64,000 nt of DNA from Paraburkholderia hospita. GTDB lineage: Bacteria; Pseudomonadota; Gammaproteobacteria; Burkholderiales; Burkholderiaceae. Positions 25,657 through 33,227 of this stretch are shown here, one piece after another. The position numbers and the translations under genes were made by a program. Below the pieces are notes generated by a model, which was not told the DNA's origin, searched no databases, and worked only from the letters and a program-made list of their open reading frames with translations. The stretch lies in NCBI RefSeq assembly GCF_002902965.1, contig NZ_CP026108.1:310001-374000 (forward strand). The letters are read 5' to 3'. Numbering within the stretch: the stretch's first letter is position 1; every line of letters begins with the position of its first letter.

Positions 25657-27576
25657 CTACGTCGCCATGCCCAGTGCCCGTACGAGATCGGCCAGCCGGT
25701 ACGGTTTGTGAATAAATGCGAAGTCGCTGAGATTGCCGTGCTGCGCCTTCAGGGCGGGAAGGGGATATCCCGACGCGAGCACGATCCTGATAGCAGGATG
25801 AAGGCTGCGCGTCGAACGCGCAAGCTGAATGCCATCGATTCCGTCAGGCATGACAACGTCGGTAAACAGGACGCCGATGTTGTCGCGCCGACTCAACACA
25901 TCCATCGCCTCAGACCCGTTGCTCGCGGTCAGTACTTCATAACCCAGGCTTTGAAGCAGCTGGGCCGTCGCGTCCAGCAGATCCGGCTCATCCTCGACGA
26001 GCAGCACGGTATCCAGCGCCGGACCGGGCAACGTGTCAGCGTCGCCGGAGGTATCTCCAGCTACCGGCAGATAGAGACTGACGGTCGTGCCCTCGCCGGG
26101 TTCGCTGTGGATCAGCACGTCGCCGCCCGACTGGGCAATGAAGCCATATACCTGGCTCAGGCCCAGGCCGGTGCCCTTGCCCACCTCCTTGGTGGTGAAG
26201 AACGGGTCAAACGCACGCGCCGCAACTTCGGGCAACATCCCTGAGCCAGTGTCCGCGACGGACACCCTGGCATATGGGCCAGCCGCGAGCATCCCCACCG
26301 TCCCTTCGCCGAGTTCGACGTTCTCCACGCCGAGGACAATTGTTCCGCCGCCGGGCATGGCGTCGCGCGCGTTGACGACCAGGTTAAGCAGTGCCGCCTC
26401 AAACCGGGCTGCGTCGAGCAGGACCGGCCGGGGCCGGGATTCCGGCCTGACCTCGAGCCCGATCGCGCCCTCGGCGGCCCGCCGGAGCACCGCCTCGAAG
26501 CCGCGGATCACCGCGGTCACGTTACATCTTTCGACCTTCAGTGGCTGCTGGCGTGCGAATGACAGTAGCTGCTGGGTCAGCCTCGCGCCGCGGGCGACCG
26601 CGCGCTGCATCGTCTCCAGCATCCTGAGGTCGGCGTTGTCCTGTCCGCGCAGCGAAAGCACATCGAGTCCGTTCGACATCACGGCCAGCAGGTTGTTGAA
26701 GTCGTGGGCGACCCCGCCCGTCAGCTGACCCAGCGATTCCATCTTCTGTGCCTGGAACAGCGCCGCGTTGGCGCGCTCCAGTGCCTCCGCGGCCTGCTTG
26801 CGCTCGGTCACGTCGCGTATCACTTTCGCGTAACCGACGAGCTCGCCCGCTTCATCGCGGATGGCATCGACCACGACATGTGCCCAGAAGCGGGTGCCGT
26901 CCTTGCGCACCCGCCAGCCTTCGCGCTCGAAGCGGCCTTCCGTGCGGGCGATGGCCAGCGTCTGCGCTGGCAGACCGCCGGCGCGGTCTTCTTCGGTATA
27001 GAAGCAGGAGAAATGCTTGCCGAGAATTTCGTCGCGCGAATAACCTTTGATGCGCTCGGCGCCGACATTCCAGTTGGTCACCTCGCCAGCGGGCGACAGC
27101 ATGAAGATCGCGTAGTCGGTGACCCCCTGGACCAGCAGGCTGAAGCGCTGCTCGCTTTCCCGTAACGCATCCTGGGCGACCTTTCGCTCCGTGATGTCGC
27201 GTGTAATCTTGGCAAACCCGACAAGCTTGCCGGAATCGTCGCGCAGCGGATTAATGACCACGCTCGCCCAGAACTGGCTGCCGTCCTTTCGCACCCGCCA
27301 GCCCTCGTCCTCGAACTTCCCTTCGTCAAGGGCGGTTCGCAGGGCAAGCGCCGGCCGACCGGCAATCTGTTCACTTTGCGGGTAAAAAACGGAAAAGTGC
27401 TGACCGATGATTTCGCTGGCCGCATAGCCCTTGAAGCGTTCGGCGCCGGCATTCCAGGTTTTGATAATGCCGTCCGGATCAAGCATGAATATTGCGTAGT
27501 CCCTGACGCCTGCCACGAGAAGCTGGAAAGACGCTTCTCCGGGAATTTCCCCCGGAGGCGGTTTGCGATCTGTCAT
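25657..27576 (-). CDS. Hybrid histidine kinase with two PAS domains and a C-terminal receiver
   Basis: About 639 residues from MTDRKPPPGEIPGEA. Two near-duplicate PAS domains (about 15-130 and 145-260) share YAIFML-P-G and the RVRKDGxxFWA segment. HisKA carries SLGQLTGGVAHDFNNLLAV near residue 285. A HATPase domain follows (GKGTGLGLSQVYGFIAQSGG), then a receiver (about 520-639) with Asp in VLFTDVVMPDGIDG and Lys in FIHKPYR. The HDFNN H-box marks the NtrB-like family common in rhizobia and Burkholderia. It has no transmembrane region. The duplicated PAS pair suggests an internal tandem duplication. The gene diverges from the DUF2934 gene at 27758. Confidence 0.93.
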   Translation of the reverse strand: MTDRKPPPGEIPGEASFQLLVAGVRDYAIFMLDPDGIIKTWNAGAERFKGYAASEIIGQHFSVFYPQSEQIAGRPALALRTALDEGKFEDEGWRVRKDGSQFWASVVINPLRDDSGKLVGFAKITRDITERKVAQDALRESEQRFSLLVQGVTDYAIFMLSPAGEVTNWNVGAERIKGYSRDEILGKHFSCFYTEEDRAGGLPAQTLAIARTEGRFEREGWRVRKDGTRFWAHVVVDAIRDEAGELVGYAKVIRDVTERKQAAEALERANAALFQAQKMESLGQLTGGVAHDFNNLLAVMSNGLDVLSLRGQDNADLRMLETMQRAVARGARLTQQLLSFARQQPLKVERCNVTAVIRGFEAVLRRAAEGAIGLEVRPESRPRPVLLDAARFEAALLNLVVNARDAMPGGGTIVLGVENVELGEGTVGMLAAGPYARVSVADTGSGMLPEVAARAFDPFFTTKEVGKGTGLGLSQVYGFIAQSGGDVLIHSEPGEGTTVSLYLPVAGDTSGDADTLPGPALDTVLLVEDEPDLLDATAQLLQSLGYEVLTASNGSEAMDVLSRRDNIGVLFTDVVMPDGIDGIQLARSTRSLHPAIRIVLASGYPLPALKAQHGNLSDFAFIHKPYRLADLVRALGMAT

Positions 27577-27757
27577 GGTCTTTTGCGGGCAGCGCCCTGT
27601 TAGCGGTTCGTCACACTGCGCTGTAAATGCGTAACGCGGTCTACTTAAGAGCAAGCGCCGTGCCAGTGCATCGGCATCATACGCAGATCGTGCGGCCAGT
27701 ACTGGCTTTCCAGCCGGCAAGCGGGCCACCCCCTATGGACAACATCAGGAAGACATC

Positions 27758-28210
27758 ATGACCGAGCGACTGGTTGACGTAATGAATGGCAGCGGCAATG
27801 TCCTGCATACCTACCCGATCACGCTGGGCGAGGCGGGCAATGCCGACGAGTCCCGATACTTGGCGAAGGCACTGGAAGCGGCAGCGCAGGGCCGGCTTGT
27901 GCCGGACGATAAACTTGGCACCCTGACGGCCAGGATGCACACGGCCCGGGGTGGTCAGATGGCCCCCTATGGCGATGACCTGGAGAAAACTTCGGAAACG
28001 AAAGTCGGCCTGGACCAGGCCGTTCGGGAACGCGCTTACCTGCTATGGGAGCAAGACGGGCGCCCGGATGGACGCACGGAAGAGTACTGGCACCGTGCGC
28101 TTGACCAGCATCTTCGCGAGCGGGCCTATGTTCTCTGGCAGCAGGAAGGCAGTCCCGAAGGGCGACAGGATGAATTCTGGCGCCGGCTTGTCGATTTCCA
28201 GGCCCAGTGA
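27758..28210 (+). CDS. DUF2934-containing protein with two tandem copies
   Basis: The 150-residue protein ends in two DUF2934 units: VRERAYLLWEQDGRPDGRTE and LRERAYVLWQQEGSPEGRQD, each with the R-A-Y-x-L-W-E/Q-x-x-G-x-P-x-G-x-x-x-E/D-x-W/F pattern. The N-terminal 85 residues form a separate segment (NVLHTYPITLGEAGNADESR) that looks like a small hypothetical family of its own. Function is unknown. It is divergently transcribed from the hybrid kinase across about 180 bases, so it may be controlled by or linked with that sensor. Confidence 0.85.
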   Translation: MTERLVDVMNGSGNVLHTYPITLGEAGNADESRYLAKALEAAAQGRLVPDDKLGTLTARMHTARGGQMAPYGDDLEKTSETKVGLDQAVRERAYLLWEQDGRPDGRTEEYWHRALDQHLRERAYVLWQQEGSPEGRQDEFWRRLVDFQAQ

Positions 28211-28344
28211 TTTCTGCCTGTCCGGGAGTGTCCGGCGCGTACGGACAGACAACGGGCATGCATGTAACGACGTCAGCTTCGACCAGGTCGAAGTATCGGC
28301 GCCGACAGATCATCTGACGTGGGAGGAGTCGATTACGAAAAGCA

Positions 28345-28373
28345 TTGACAGACCCAAGTCCGCACTATATTGT
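28345..28373 (+). promoter_or_regulatory. Likely promoter of the cold-shock gene with a long leader
   Basis: TTGACA at 28345-28350 is followed after 17 bases by TATTGT (an overlapping TATATT lies at 15). Transcription from here would give a 5' untranslated leader of about 130 bases before the ATG at 28513, in line with the long temperature-sensitive leaders of csp mRNAs. Confidence 0.6.
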
Positions 28374-28512
28374 GAATCTCGAAATATTCAAGAAGCTCGA
28401 TTGCTGATCATCATTTTCCGCCTTGTCTGCGCGGTACTCGCTGTCCTCTCTTCTTCCTTGAAAGTTTTTGTCGCTCCGCACCGGAGCTGTTATTTTTATT
28501 TCAGGAATTCTT

Positions 28513-28716
28513 ATGGATACCGGTACTGTCAAGTGGTTCAACGATAGCAAGGGTTTTGGCTTCATTACTCCGGACGCGGGTGGCGACGATCTCTTCGCGC
28601 ATTTCTCGGAAATTCGCGGCGATGGCTTCAAGACGCTCGCAGAAAACCAGAAGGTGAGCTACGAGACAAAGCGCGGCCCGAAGGGTATGCAGGCCGCGAA
28701 CATCTCGCCGCAGTAA
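28513..28716 (+). CDS. Cold-shock domain protein (CspA family)
   Basis: The 67-residue OB-fold protein contains both nucleic-acid binding motifs: KGFGFI (RNP1) and DLFAHF (RNP2), and begins [14 protein letters not shown]. It should bind single-stranded RNA and DNA as an RNA chaperone. The start at 28513 follows an AGGAAT motif; the longer frame adds 15 residues outside the fold. A long leader and a strong terminator frame the gene, so it is monocistronic. Confidence 0.96.
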   Translation: MDTGTVKWFNDSKGFGFITPDAGGDDLFAHFSEIRGDGFKTLAENQKVSYETKRGPKGMQAANISPQ

Positions 28717-28724
28717 CGCATTGC

Positions 28725-28752
28725 AAGGGCCGGTCTTTCGGCCCTTTGCTTT
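28725..28752 (+). terminator. Rho-independent terminator after the cold-shock gene
   Basis: Stem AAGGGCCG paired with CGGCCCTT around a short loop, followed by a T-rich tract (TTTGCTTTG), starting 9 bases after the stop codon. Confidence 0.8.
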
Positions 28753-28903
28753 GTTAGCCTGACTAGCATCCTCGCGGAGCCTGCGCTCCCGATCTGATCG
28801 CCGCGTTTCAACGTGCGCATCATTTGTCTTTCGACACGATCCGTCTCGCCCCTTTTTTCGATTTATATAGCTCGACATCATGTCGTGCGGCCGGTTATCG
28901 CTT

Positions 28904-29134
28904 ATGCAAAATAATAAACACATTCACCATTACAACGGCTATTCAGTGTCACCATCGGCGCACCGGTTACCGGACGGCTGGTTTGCCGCCAACCTGCTGC
29001 TCACGAGAGGTGACGCCCTCAACGCTGAGCCGGTCTCTTACCAGTTTGATGCGCTCGACTATTTCGACAGCGAAACGCAGGCTCTTAGGCACGCTACCGC
29101 ATGGGCGCGCGGCTGGGTCGACAGCCGGGGTTAG
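28904..29134 (+). CDS. Small hypothetical protein
   Basis: About 76 residues from MQNNKHIHHYNGYSVSP. The composition is protein-like (DGWFAANLLL, FDSETQALRHATAWARGWVD), with aromatic and acidic residues spaced as in a small alpha/beta fold. I believe it belongs to a set of short uncharacterised Burkholderiaceae proteins, but I cannot name a family. An ATG eight codons upstream is an alternative start. It sits between the cold-shock gene and another small hypothetical gene on the same strand. Confidence 0.65.
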   Translation: MQNNKHIHHYNGYSVSPSAHRLPDGWFAANLLLTRGDALNAEPVSYQFDALDYFDSETQALRHATAWARGWVDSRG

Positions 29135-29210
29135 TCGGCATGGCCTGCTGCACACGCGCGGCCATGCGTCGCGCTCCCAGTTTTCCATATTTCCCACACG
29201 AGGAGCAGAG

Positions 29211-29786
29211 ATGGCTTTGCTGGTCATGCAGGTCGCAGTGAGCGGAGAACTGGTGGAGGTGTTTGAAATGCCGGTTGATGATGTCGACGGACACCGGATG
29301 CTCGCCTGCGCAAATGAGGACGAGCGGGTGATTCATCGCGCCGGCCAGATCCTCGAAGACGGTGAAGTCTGGATCGATCTCATCGACAGGGACGGCGAGA
29401 CGCTGTTCGATGAGGTGGCATGTTTCCACCGGGCAGACGCCGCCGACGCGCTGCAGGTTCATTTCGGCATGAATCCCGAGGTGGTTAAAGACTGTCTTTC
29501 AAAATCAAATGTTGCCTCGCTGTATGCGAGGCATCGCGTAGCTTCCCAGGCCTACTTTCGCAAGATTGACCGCCTCGTCGACTGCTCCATGGTGAGTTCC
29601 CGACAAAGCAATCGCCGGCGGGTGGGTGACGCCAGCGTCATGGATCTCGTGATTGAGCTTCGCAGACGGCTGGACGGTGCGGACACCCTGCTCGCGCTGA
29701 ATGAGCTGCCGACGCCCGTACAGGCTGCGGCCGGGCAACTGAAGGAAGCGGCGAAGTCCTACGCGACGGCTGTCCAGCGTCTGTAA
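29211..29786 (+). CDS. Hypothetical protein, about 191 residues
   Basis: Starts MALLVMQVAVSGELVEVFEM behind an excellent GAGGAG site. The frame remains open further upstream, but only this ATG has a ribosome binding site. The first 90 residues look like an alpha/beta domain (DGEVWIDLIDRDGETLFDEV); the last 60 are helical (VMDLVIELRRRLDGADTLLA, AAAGQLKEAAKSYATAVQRL). No family is recognised. It follows the 76-residue gene and precedes two nonsense-interrupted small genes, all in the same direction. Confidence 0.75.
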   Translation: MALLVMQVAVSGELVEVFEMPVDDVDGHRMLACANEDERVIHRAGQILEDGEVWIDLIDRDGETLFDEVACFHRADAADALQVHFGMNPEVVKDCLSKSNVASLYARHRVASQAYFRKIDRLVDCSMVSSRQSNRRRVGDASVMDLVIELRRRLDGADTLLALNELPTPVQAAAGQLKEAAKSYATAVQRL

Positions 29787-29830
29787 AGTGTTATTCGGCG
29801 CGCGGCTGCGCAGGGATAGGGGATTGGCGC

Positions 29831-30136
29831 GTGCAAAGAACCGTGAGCTATCGCGGGCTCGAGCTCTACGTTGAACCGCGACCCACATCGAAAGACATGC
29901 TCGAGCCGTGACTCCGAATTGCCGGGGCGAACCGGGATGCAGGAACAGCCGCTTTTGGAACACTGATCAGGGTTCGCGAAGGCCCGTATTCACGTCGGTG
30001 GGCTTACCTTGTTGCGGAGATTGCGGGACAGGCGTCAATCGACCTCATTCCCGGTCCGCAAGGTAGCTCGACATGCGGTACATGGCCGCAACAGGCGCGG
30101 TTTTCACACAGCACCTCGCCGTCGGTGATGGGTTGA
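29831..30136 (+). pseudogene. Small hypothetical gene interrupted by an in-frame TGA
   Basis: A frame opening with GTG reads VQRTVSYRGLELYVEPRPTS, then KDMLEP, then TGA at 29909-29911, and resumes in the same frame as LRIAGANRDAGTAAFGTLIR and WAYLVAEIAGQASIDLI to a stop at 30134. Both halves are protein-like and share one frame, so a single substitution (for example TGG Trp to TGA) best explains the break. I cannot name the family; the layout suggests a short Burkholderia hypothetical protein of about 85-100 residues. Confidence 0.55.
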
Positions 30137-30172
30137 TAGAAGCACCGGCAAAATACCTTAAAGGAATGCCTG

Positions 30173-30499
30173 ATGGACGAACGGAAACGGGACAGCATGA
30201 TTGCGTATCTCCGCCACCGCATGGATGAGTTCGGCATCAGTCCGGATGACCTCGCTTCCTTCCTTGCGACCAGGCCTGCGGCGCCGGAGACGGGTCGCTA
30301 GCGCAGCGCGGGCGGTGATACCTGGAACGGTGAAGGCGAGACGCCTCAATGGCTTAAACAGGCCCTTAGCGCCGGACAGTCCATCGGGCACTTTGAACTT
30401 CCGTGGGGAGCGCTCGCACAACCGTCCACGCAGAGCGATGCGGACTGGAAAAACGATCCTTTCGCCGGAAGCCCGCTCGCGCGGTCGAGCCACCGCTAG
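30173..30499 (+). pseudogene. H-NS-like small DNA-binding protein interrupted by an in-frame TAG
   Basis: The frame starts MDERKRDSMIAYLRHRMDEF after an AAAGGAATG site and continues GISPDDLASFLATRPAA. A TAG at 30299-30301 then interrupts it, and the same frame resumes with RSAGGDTWNGEGETPQWLKQ, ending at 30499. The segment after the stop matches the H-NS-family DNA-binding motif (YRD-x-x-G-x-TWSG-x-G-x-x-P-x-W). The stop stands where the conserved Tyr should be, so TAC or TAT to TAG is the simplest change. The leading peptide of about 42 residues would hold only part of the oligomerisation helix and no DNA-binding domain. Confidence 0.7.
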
Positions 30500-31097
30500 A
30501 CCATCATCTGCGCCCTTCTGGCTTGCCCCAATCGTAGCTGATCACTGATCGAACGCTCGCCATCGAATGAGCGAACGCCACCGGCGGCGCATCGCGGGGC
30601 ATGCACGCCTGCTATGGCCGCTTTTGAGCACCGCAGCGACATTCACCGAAACTGCCCTAACGACTGGAAGGGGTCGGCTACAGTCTGACGCGCGACGCGA
30701 GCGCCTGAGGCTCACGCATGCGGGTCGACGGGCAAGGTTCGGGACACGCTCTGGGCCAGGAATCGACGCTCGACGCCGTCGCCCAGAGGCGCCCCTTCAT
30801 CGGCGCATTCGGCCGGCTTTGAAAACGTCCGCTGCCATCCGAAGAATCCGAACTCGGCTTTCGAGAACGACCCGAAACGGCTTCCGTGCGTGCTGGGCGA
30901 GTAACGCCTTTAGCTTATACAAGTCACGGCTGTTCAAGGCGAAGCTTCCATTTCAACGGCGGTCATGCCCTCCAGCCGGCCACGCCAGAAGGGCTTTACG
31001 CTCAGTTCGCCATCACCCTTGCGGCCGAGAAATTTACCGAAGCGTTGCGCATTCAGGTGCAGCATGTCATTGATAAGCATCAATAGGGGGCTTTGCT
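30500..31097. other. No supported gene
   Basis: About 600 bases between the H-NS-like pseudogene and the convergent beta-propeller gene. One plus-strand frame ends in AQFAITLAAEKFTEALRIQV near 31060 and looks partly protein-like, but it has no clear start and no family match. It may be a decayed gene tail. Confidence 0.35.
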
Positions 31098-32414
31098 CTA
31101 ATGACTTGCAAGCACGTAGTTGCCGCTGCCTTTATAATCGTGCCCGCCCCCGGCAGGGCACGCGCCGGTAGTGGTATCGCCAGCGAAGAATAGACCCTCA
31201 CATTTATGGCACCAGCGCCAGTTGTCCTGGCCGGTTTCTGGGGCGGCACGCAGAACATAGTCGCCACTGCCCCGATAATCATGACCGCCCCCGGCAGTGC
31301 ATGCGCCGGTAGTGGTATCGCCAGCGAAGAACAGACCCTCACATTTATGGCACCAGCGCCAGTTGTCCTGGCCAGCCGCTGGGGCAATGGCCAGCACGTA
31401 GTTGCCGCTTTCCGCATAGTTGTGACCGCCGCCGGCGGCGCATGCGCCCGAGGTGGTGTCGGCAGCGAAGAACAGGCCCTCGCACTTGTTACACCACCGC
31501 CAGTTGTCCTGTGTGGTTACGGCTGGTTCCTTACTTATGGCGATGCCGCCGCTCGGTACCCCAATTCCGGTGTCAATACCACTGATGGTGCGGATCGGCG
31601 CGGCGTCACCACTAGCACCCGCGCTATAGACAGTAACGCTGCCAGCCGAGAGATCCGTTGGGAAGTTTCCCACGTAGACCAAGCCGGCTGCATCAACTGC
31701 CAGATCGAAGTCATCGACGATTCCGGTACTAGGTCCCGAAATCTTTCGGATGGGCGCGGCATCACCCGAGGCTCCGGGGTCGAAGACGAGAATGTCTATC
31801 CCATCGCTCACATAGAGATTGTTGAAGCTGTCGAAGGCCATCTGAGAGGGAATGGCAAGGCCAGTGCTGCCACCGCTGATGGTACGAATCGGCGCGACCG
31901 AACCGTTGGCTCCGGGAGGGTAGACGCTGATGATCCGTGGCATATCGTCTTGGGAGAGGTATAAATTGTCGAAATTATCGATAGCTATCCCATTCAGGTT
32001 GCCGATATCACCAACCTGGATCCCAGTAAGGGTGCGGATAGGCGCGACGTCGCCGCTGGCGCCTGGCCCGTATACAGTAATCTTTCTATGTGAGGGAACT
32101 CCCCCTGTGTTGAGGACATAGAGGTTGTCCGCGCTATCGATGGCCAGACTTCCGGGAATCGCAAGGCCAGTGTTGCCGCCGCGGATGATGCGGATCGGTG
32201 CGGCGTCGCCGTCGGCGGTGGAGGTGTAGACCGTAATGGTGCTAGGAGCGGCATTGCCCACATAGAGATTTCCCAGAGAATCGAGCACAACGTCCACGAC
32301 GCCGTCAAACCCAGTGCTGGGGCCGTGAATGCTGCGGACAGGCACAGCATCTCCAACGGCTTTATCGTCGTAGACGTTTACTGTGTCGCGCAAAACCCCG
32401 ACGTAAATAGCCAT
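31098..32414 (-). CDS. Beta-propeller (NHL-like) protein with three C-terminal Cys-rich repeats
   Basis: The 438-residue protein begins without a signal peptide (MAIYVGVLRDTVNVYDD). Residues about 1-295 are six or seven propeller blades with repeated elements such as LAIDSADNLYV, GIAIDNFDNLYLS, VYPPGANGSVAPIRTISG and VYSAGASGDAAPIRTISG. Residues 302-438 are three 47-residue repeats built on QDNWRWCHKCEGLFFAGDTT followed by GAC-x-AGGGHDY-x-GSG-x-YVL. The CxxC, a later Cys and a His are invariant, suggesting a zinc-binding unit. Similar W-x-WC-x-KC-x-GLF modules occur at the ends of actinobacterial and myxobacterial proteins. Function is unknown; a binding or scaffold role is likely. A secretion route is not evident. 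Confidence 0.8.
   Translation of the reverse strand: MAIYVGVLRDTVNVYDDKAVGDAVPVRSIHGPSTGFDGVVDVVLDSLGNLYVGNAAPSTITVYTSTADGDAAPIRIIRGGNTGLAIPGSLAIDSADNLYVLNTGGVPSHRKITVYGPGASGDVAPIRTLTGIQVGDIGNLNGIAIDNFDNLYLSQDDMPRIISVYPPGANGSVAPIRTISGGSTGLAIPSQMAFDSFNNLYVSDGIDILVFDPGASGDAAPIRKISGPSTGIVDDFDLAVDAAGLVYVGNFPTDLSAGSVTVYSAGASGDAAPIRTISGIDTGIGVPSGGIAISKEPAVTTQDNWRWCNKCEGLFFAADTTSGACAAGGGHNYAESGNYVLAIAPAAGQDNWRWCHKCEGLFFAGDTTTGACTAGGGHDYRGSGDYVLRAAPETGQDNWRWCHKCEGLFFAGDTTTGACPAGGGHDYKGSGNYVLASH
31101..31511 (-). repeat. Three tandem 141-bp direct repeats encoding the Cys-rich modules
   Basis: Units occupy about 31511-31371, 31370-31230 and 31229-31101. The second and third are nearly identical in DNA and protein; the first is a little more diverged (AADTTSGACAAGGGHNY). 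The pattern points to recent duplication by unequal recombination. Confidence 0.85.
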
Positions 32415-33227
32415 TTTTGTCTTCCTCGGTTTAGAAAACTCAGCCGCACCTATCTACTCGCATTGTGCGGCCCACAGGGTCTCTTGAACTCACGGCACTG
32501 GACGACATTTATTCGGCCCAGCGGACGGGGGCGTCCGCCGATTGGGATTCTTTTGTTGACGTCGCCGCATCTAATGTGATGCATTAGGGCGTGCCGCACA
32601 TCAATTCTTTTTTTACCGCGGCAGGTTAACGAACGAAATTCAGCATAGTTCGTATACAACGGGATGCTGTCTAGGACCAACCCTGAGTCATCCTACTCTG
32701 AGCGGGATCGAACGGCGATTGGCAAGAGCCGGCCAATAGTTGACGTTCGCGAAACAAACAAAGCCGTCATTCCAACGGCGGGTTCACTCCCGGTGCTGCG
32801 TTTGGCAGTAGGGTGAGCATCGATTCGACGGTGATTGCCAGAACTCGGCCATGGAAGAGACGTTGCAGTTTCCGCCGACAATTTTTTGACTTATCCCCCT
32901 TGCCTTAATCAAGAATGAGGATATTGGTCAAACTTCAAACTGCTTTTGACCAAGGGCTCCCTATCGCCTAGCCTAATGAATAGTATGCATTTCAGATGCT
33001 GGGATGCGAGATCGACCCGCATCGCTGAGAACCGTATTGTCGCTCATAGGGCGAGCACGCCAGAAGGTGGCGCAAGCCGTGCCACTTCAGCCGCCTGGAG
33101 ATTCGCAGACGTGGCGCACGTTCTTTAGTGATGCTGGATGATCGGTTGTCCGTAAGCCCGGCCGCCGAAATTGCCTGAAAGCCTACTTGAACGGCTCTAC
33201 AAAGTCGTTGCATTTGGAGGAGTGGAC
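32415..33227. other. Long AT-richer intergenic segment
   Basis: About 800 bases between the divergent beta-propeller and TssC-like genes. It contains several AT-rich patches (for example near 32570-32650 and 32880-32960), unlike the flanking GC-rich DNA. No gene with a ribosome binding site and family signature was found. It should hold promoters for both flanking genes. Confidence 0.4.

Noticed and set aside
29909..29911. TGA in the small gene as a selenocysteine codon
   Set aside because: The residue context fits Trp better, no selenoprotein family or SECIS-like hairpin is apparent, and the neighbouring gene carries a TAG, which argues for ordinary nonsense changes.
30567..31073. A 168-codon plus-strand frame after the H-NS-like pseudogene
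   Set aside because: Its composition is Arg-rich and low in hydrophobic pattern, and it has no start signal; only a short tail in another frame looks protein-like.
31101..31511. Tandem repeats as a CRISPR array
   Set aside because: The units are 141 bp, in frame and coding, with no short palindromic repeat and unique-spacer pattern.
33171..33227. An earlier start for the TssC-like protein
   Set aside because: The upstream codon lacks a ribosome binding site, whereas GGAGGAG precedes the ATG at 33228.
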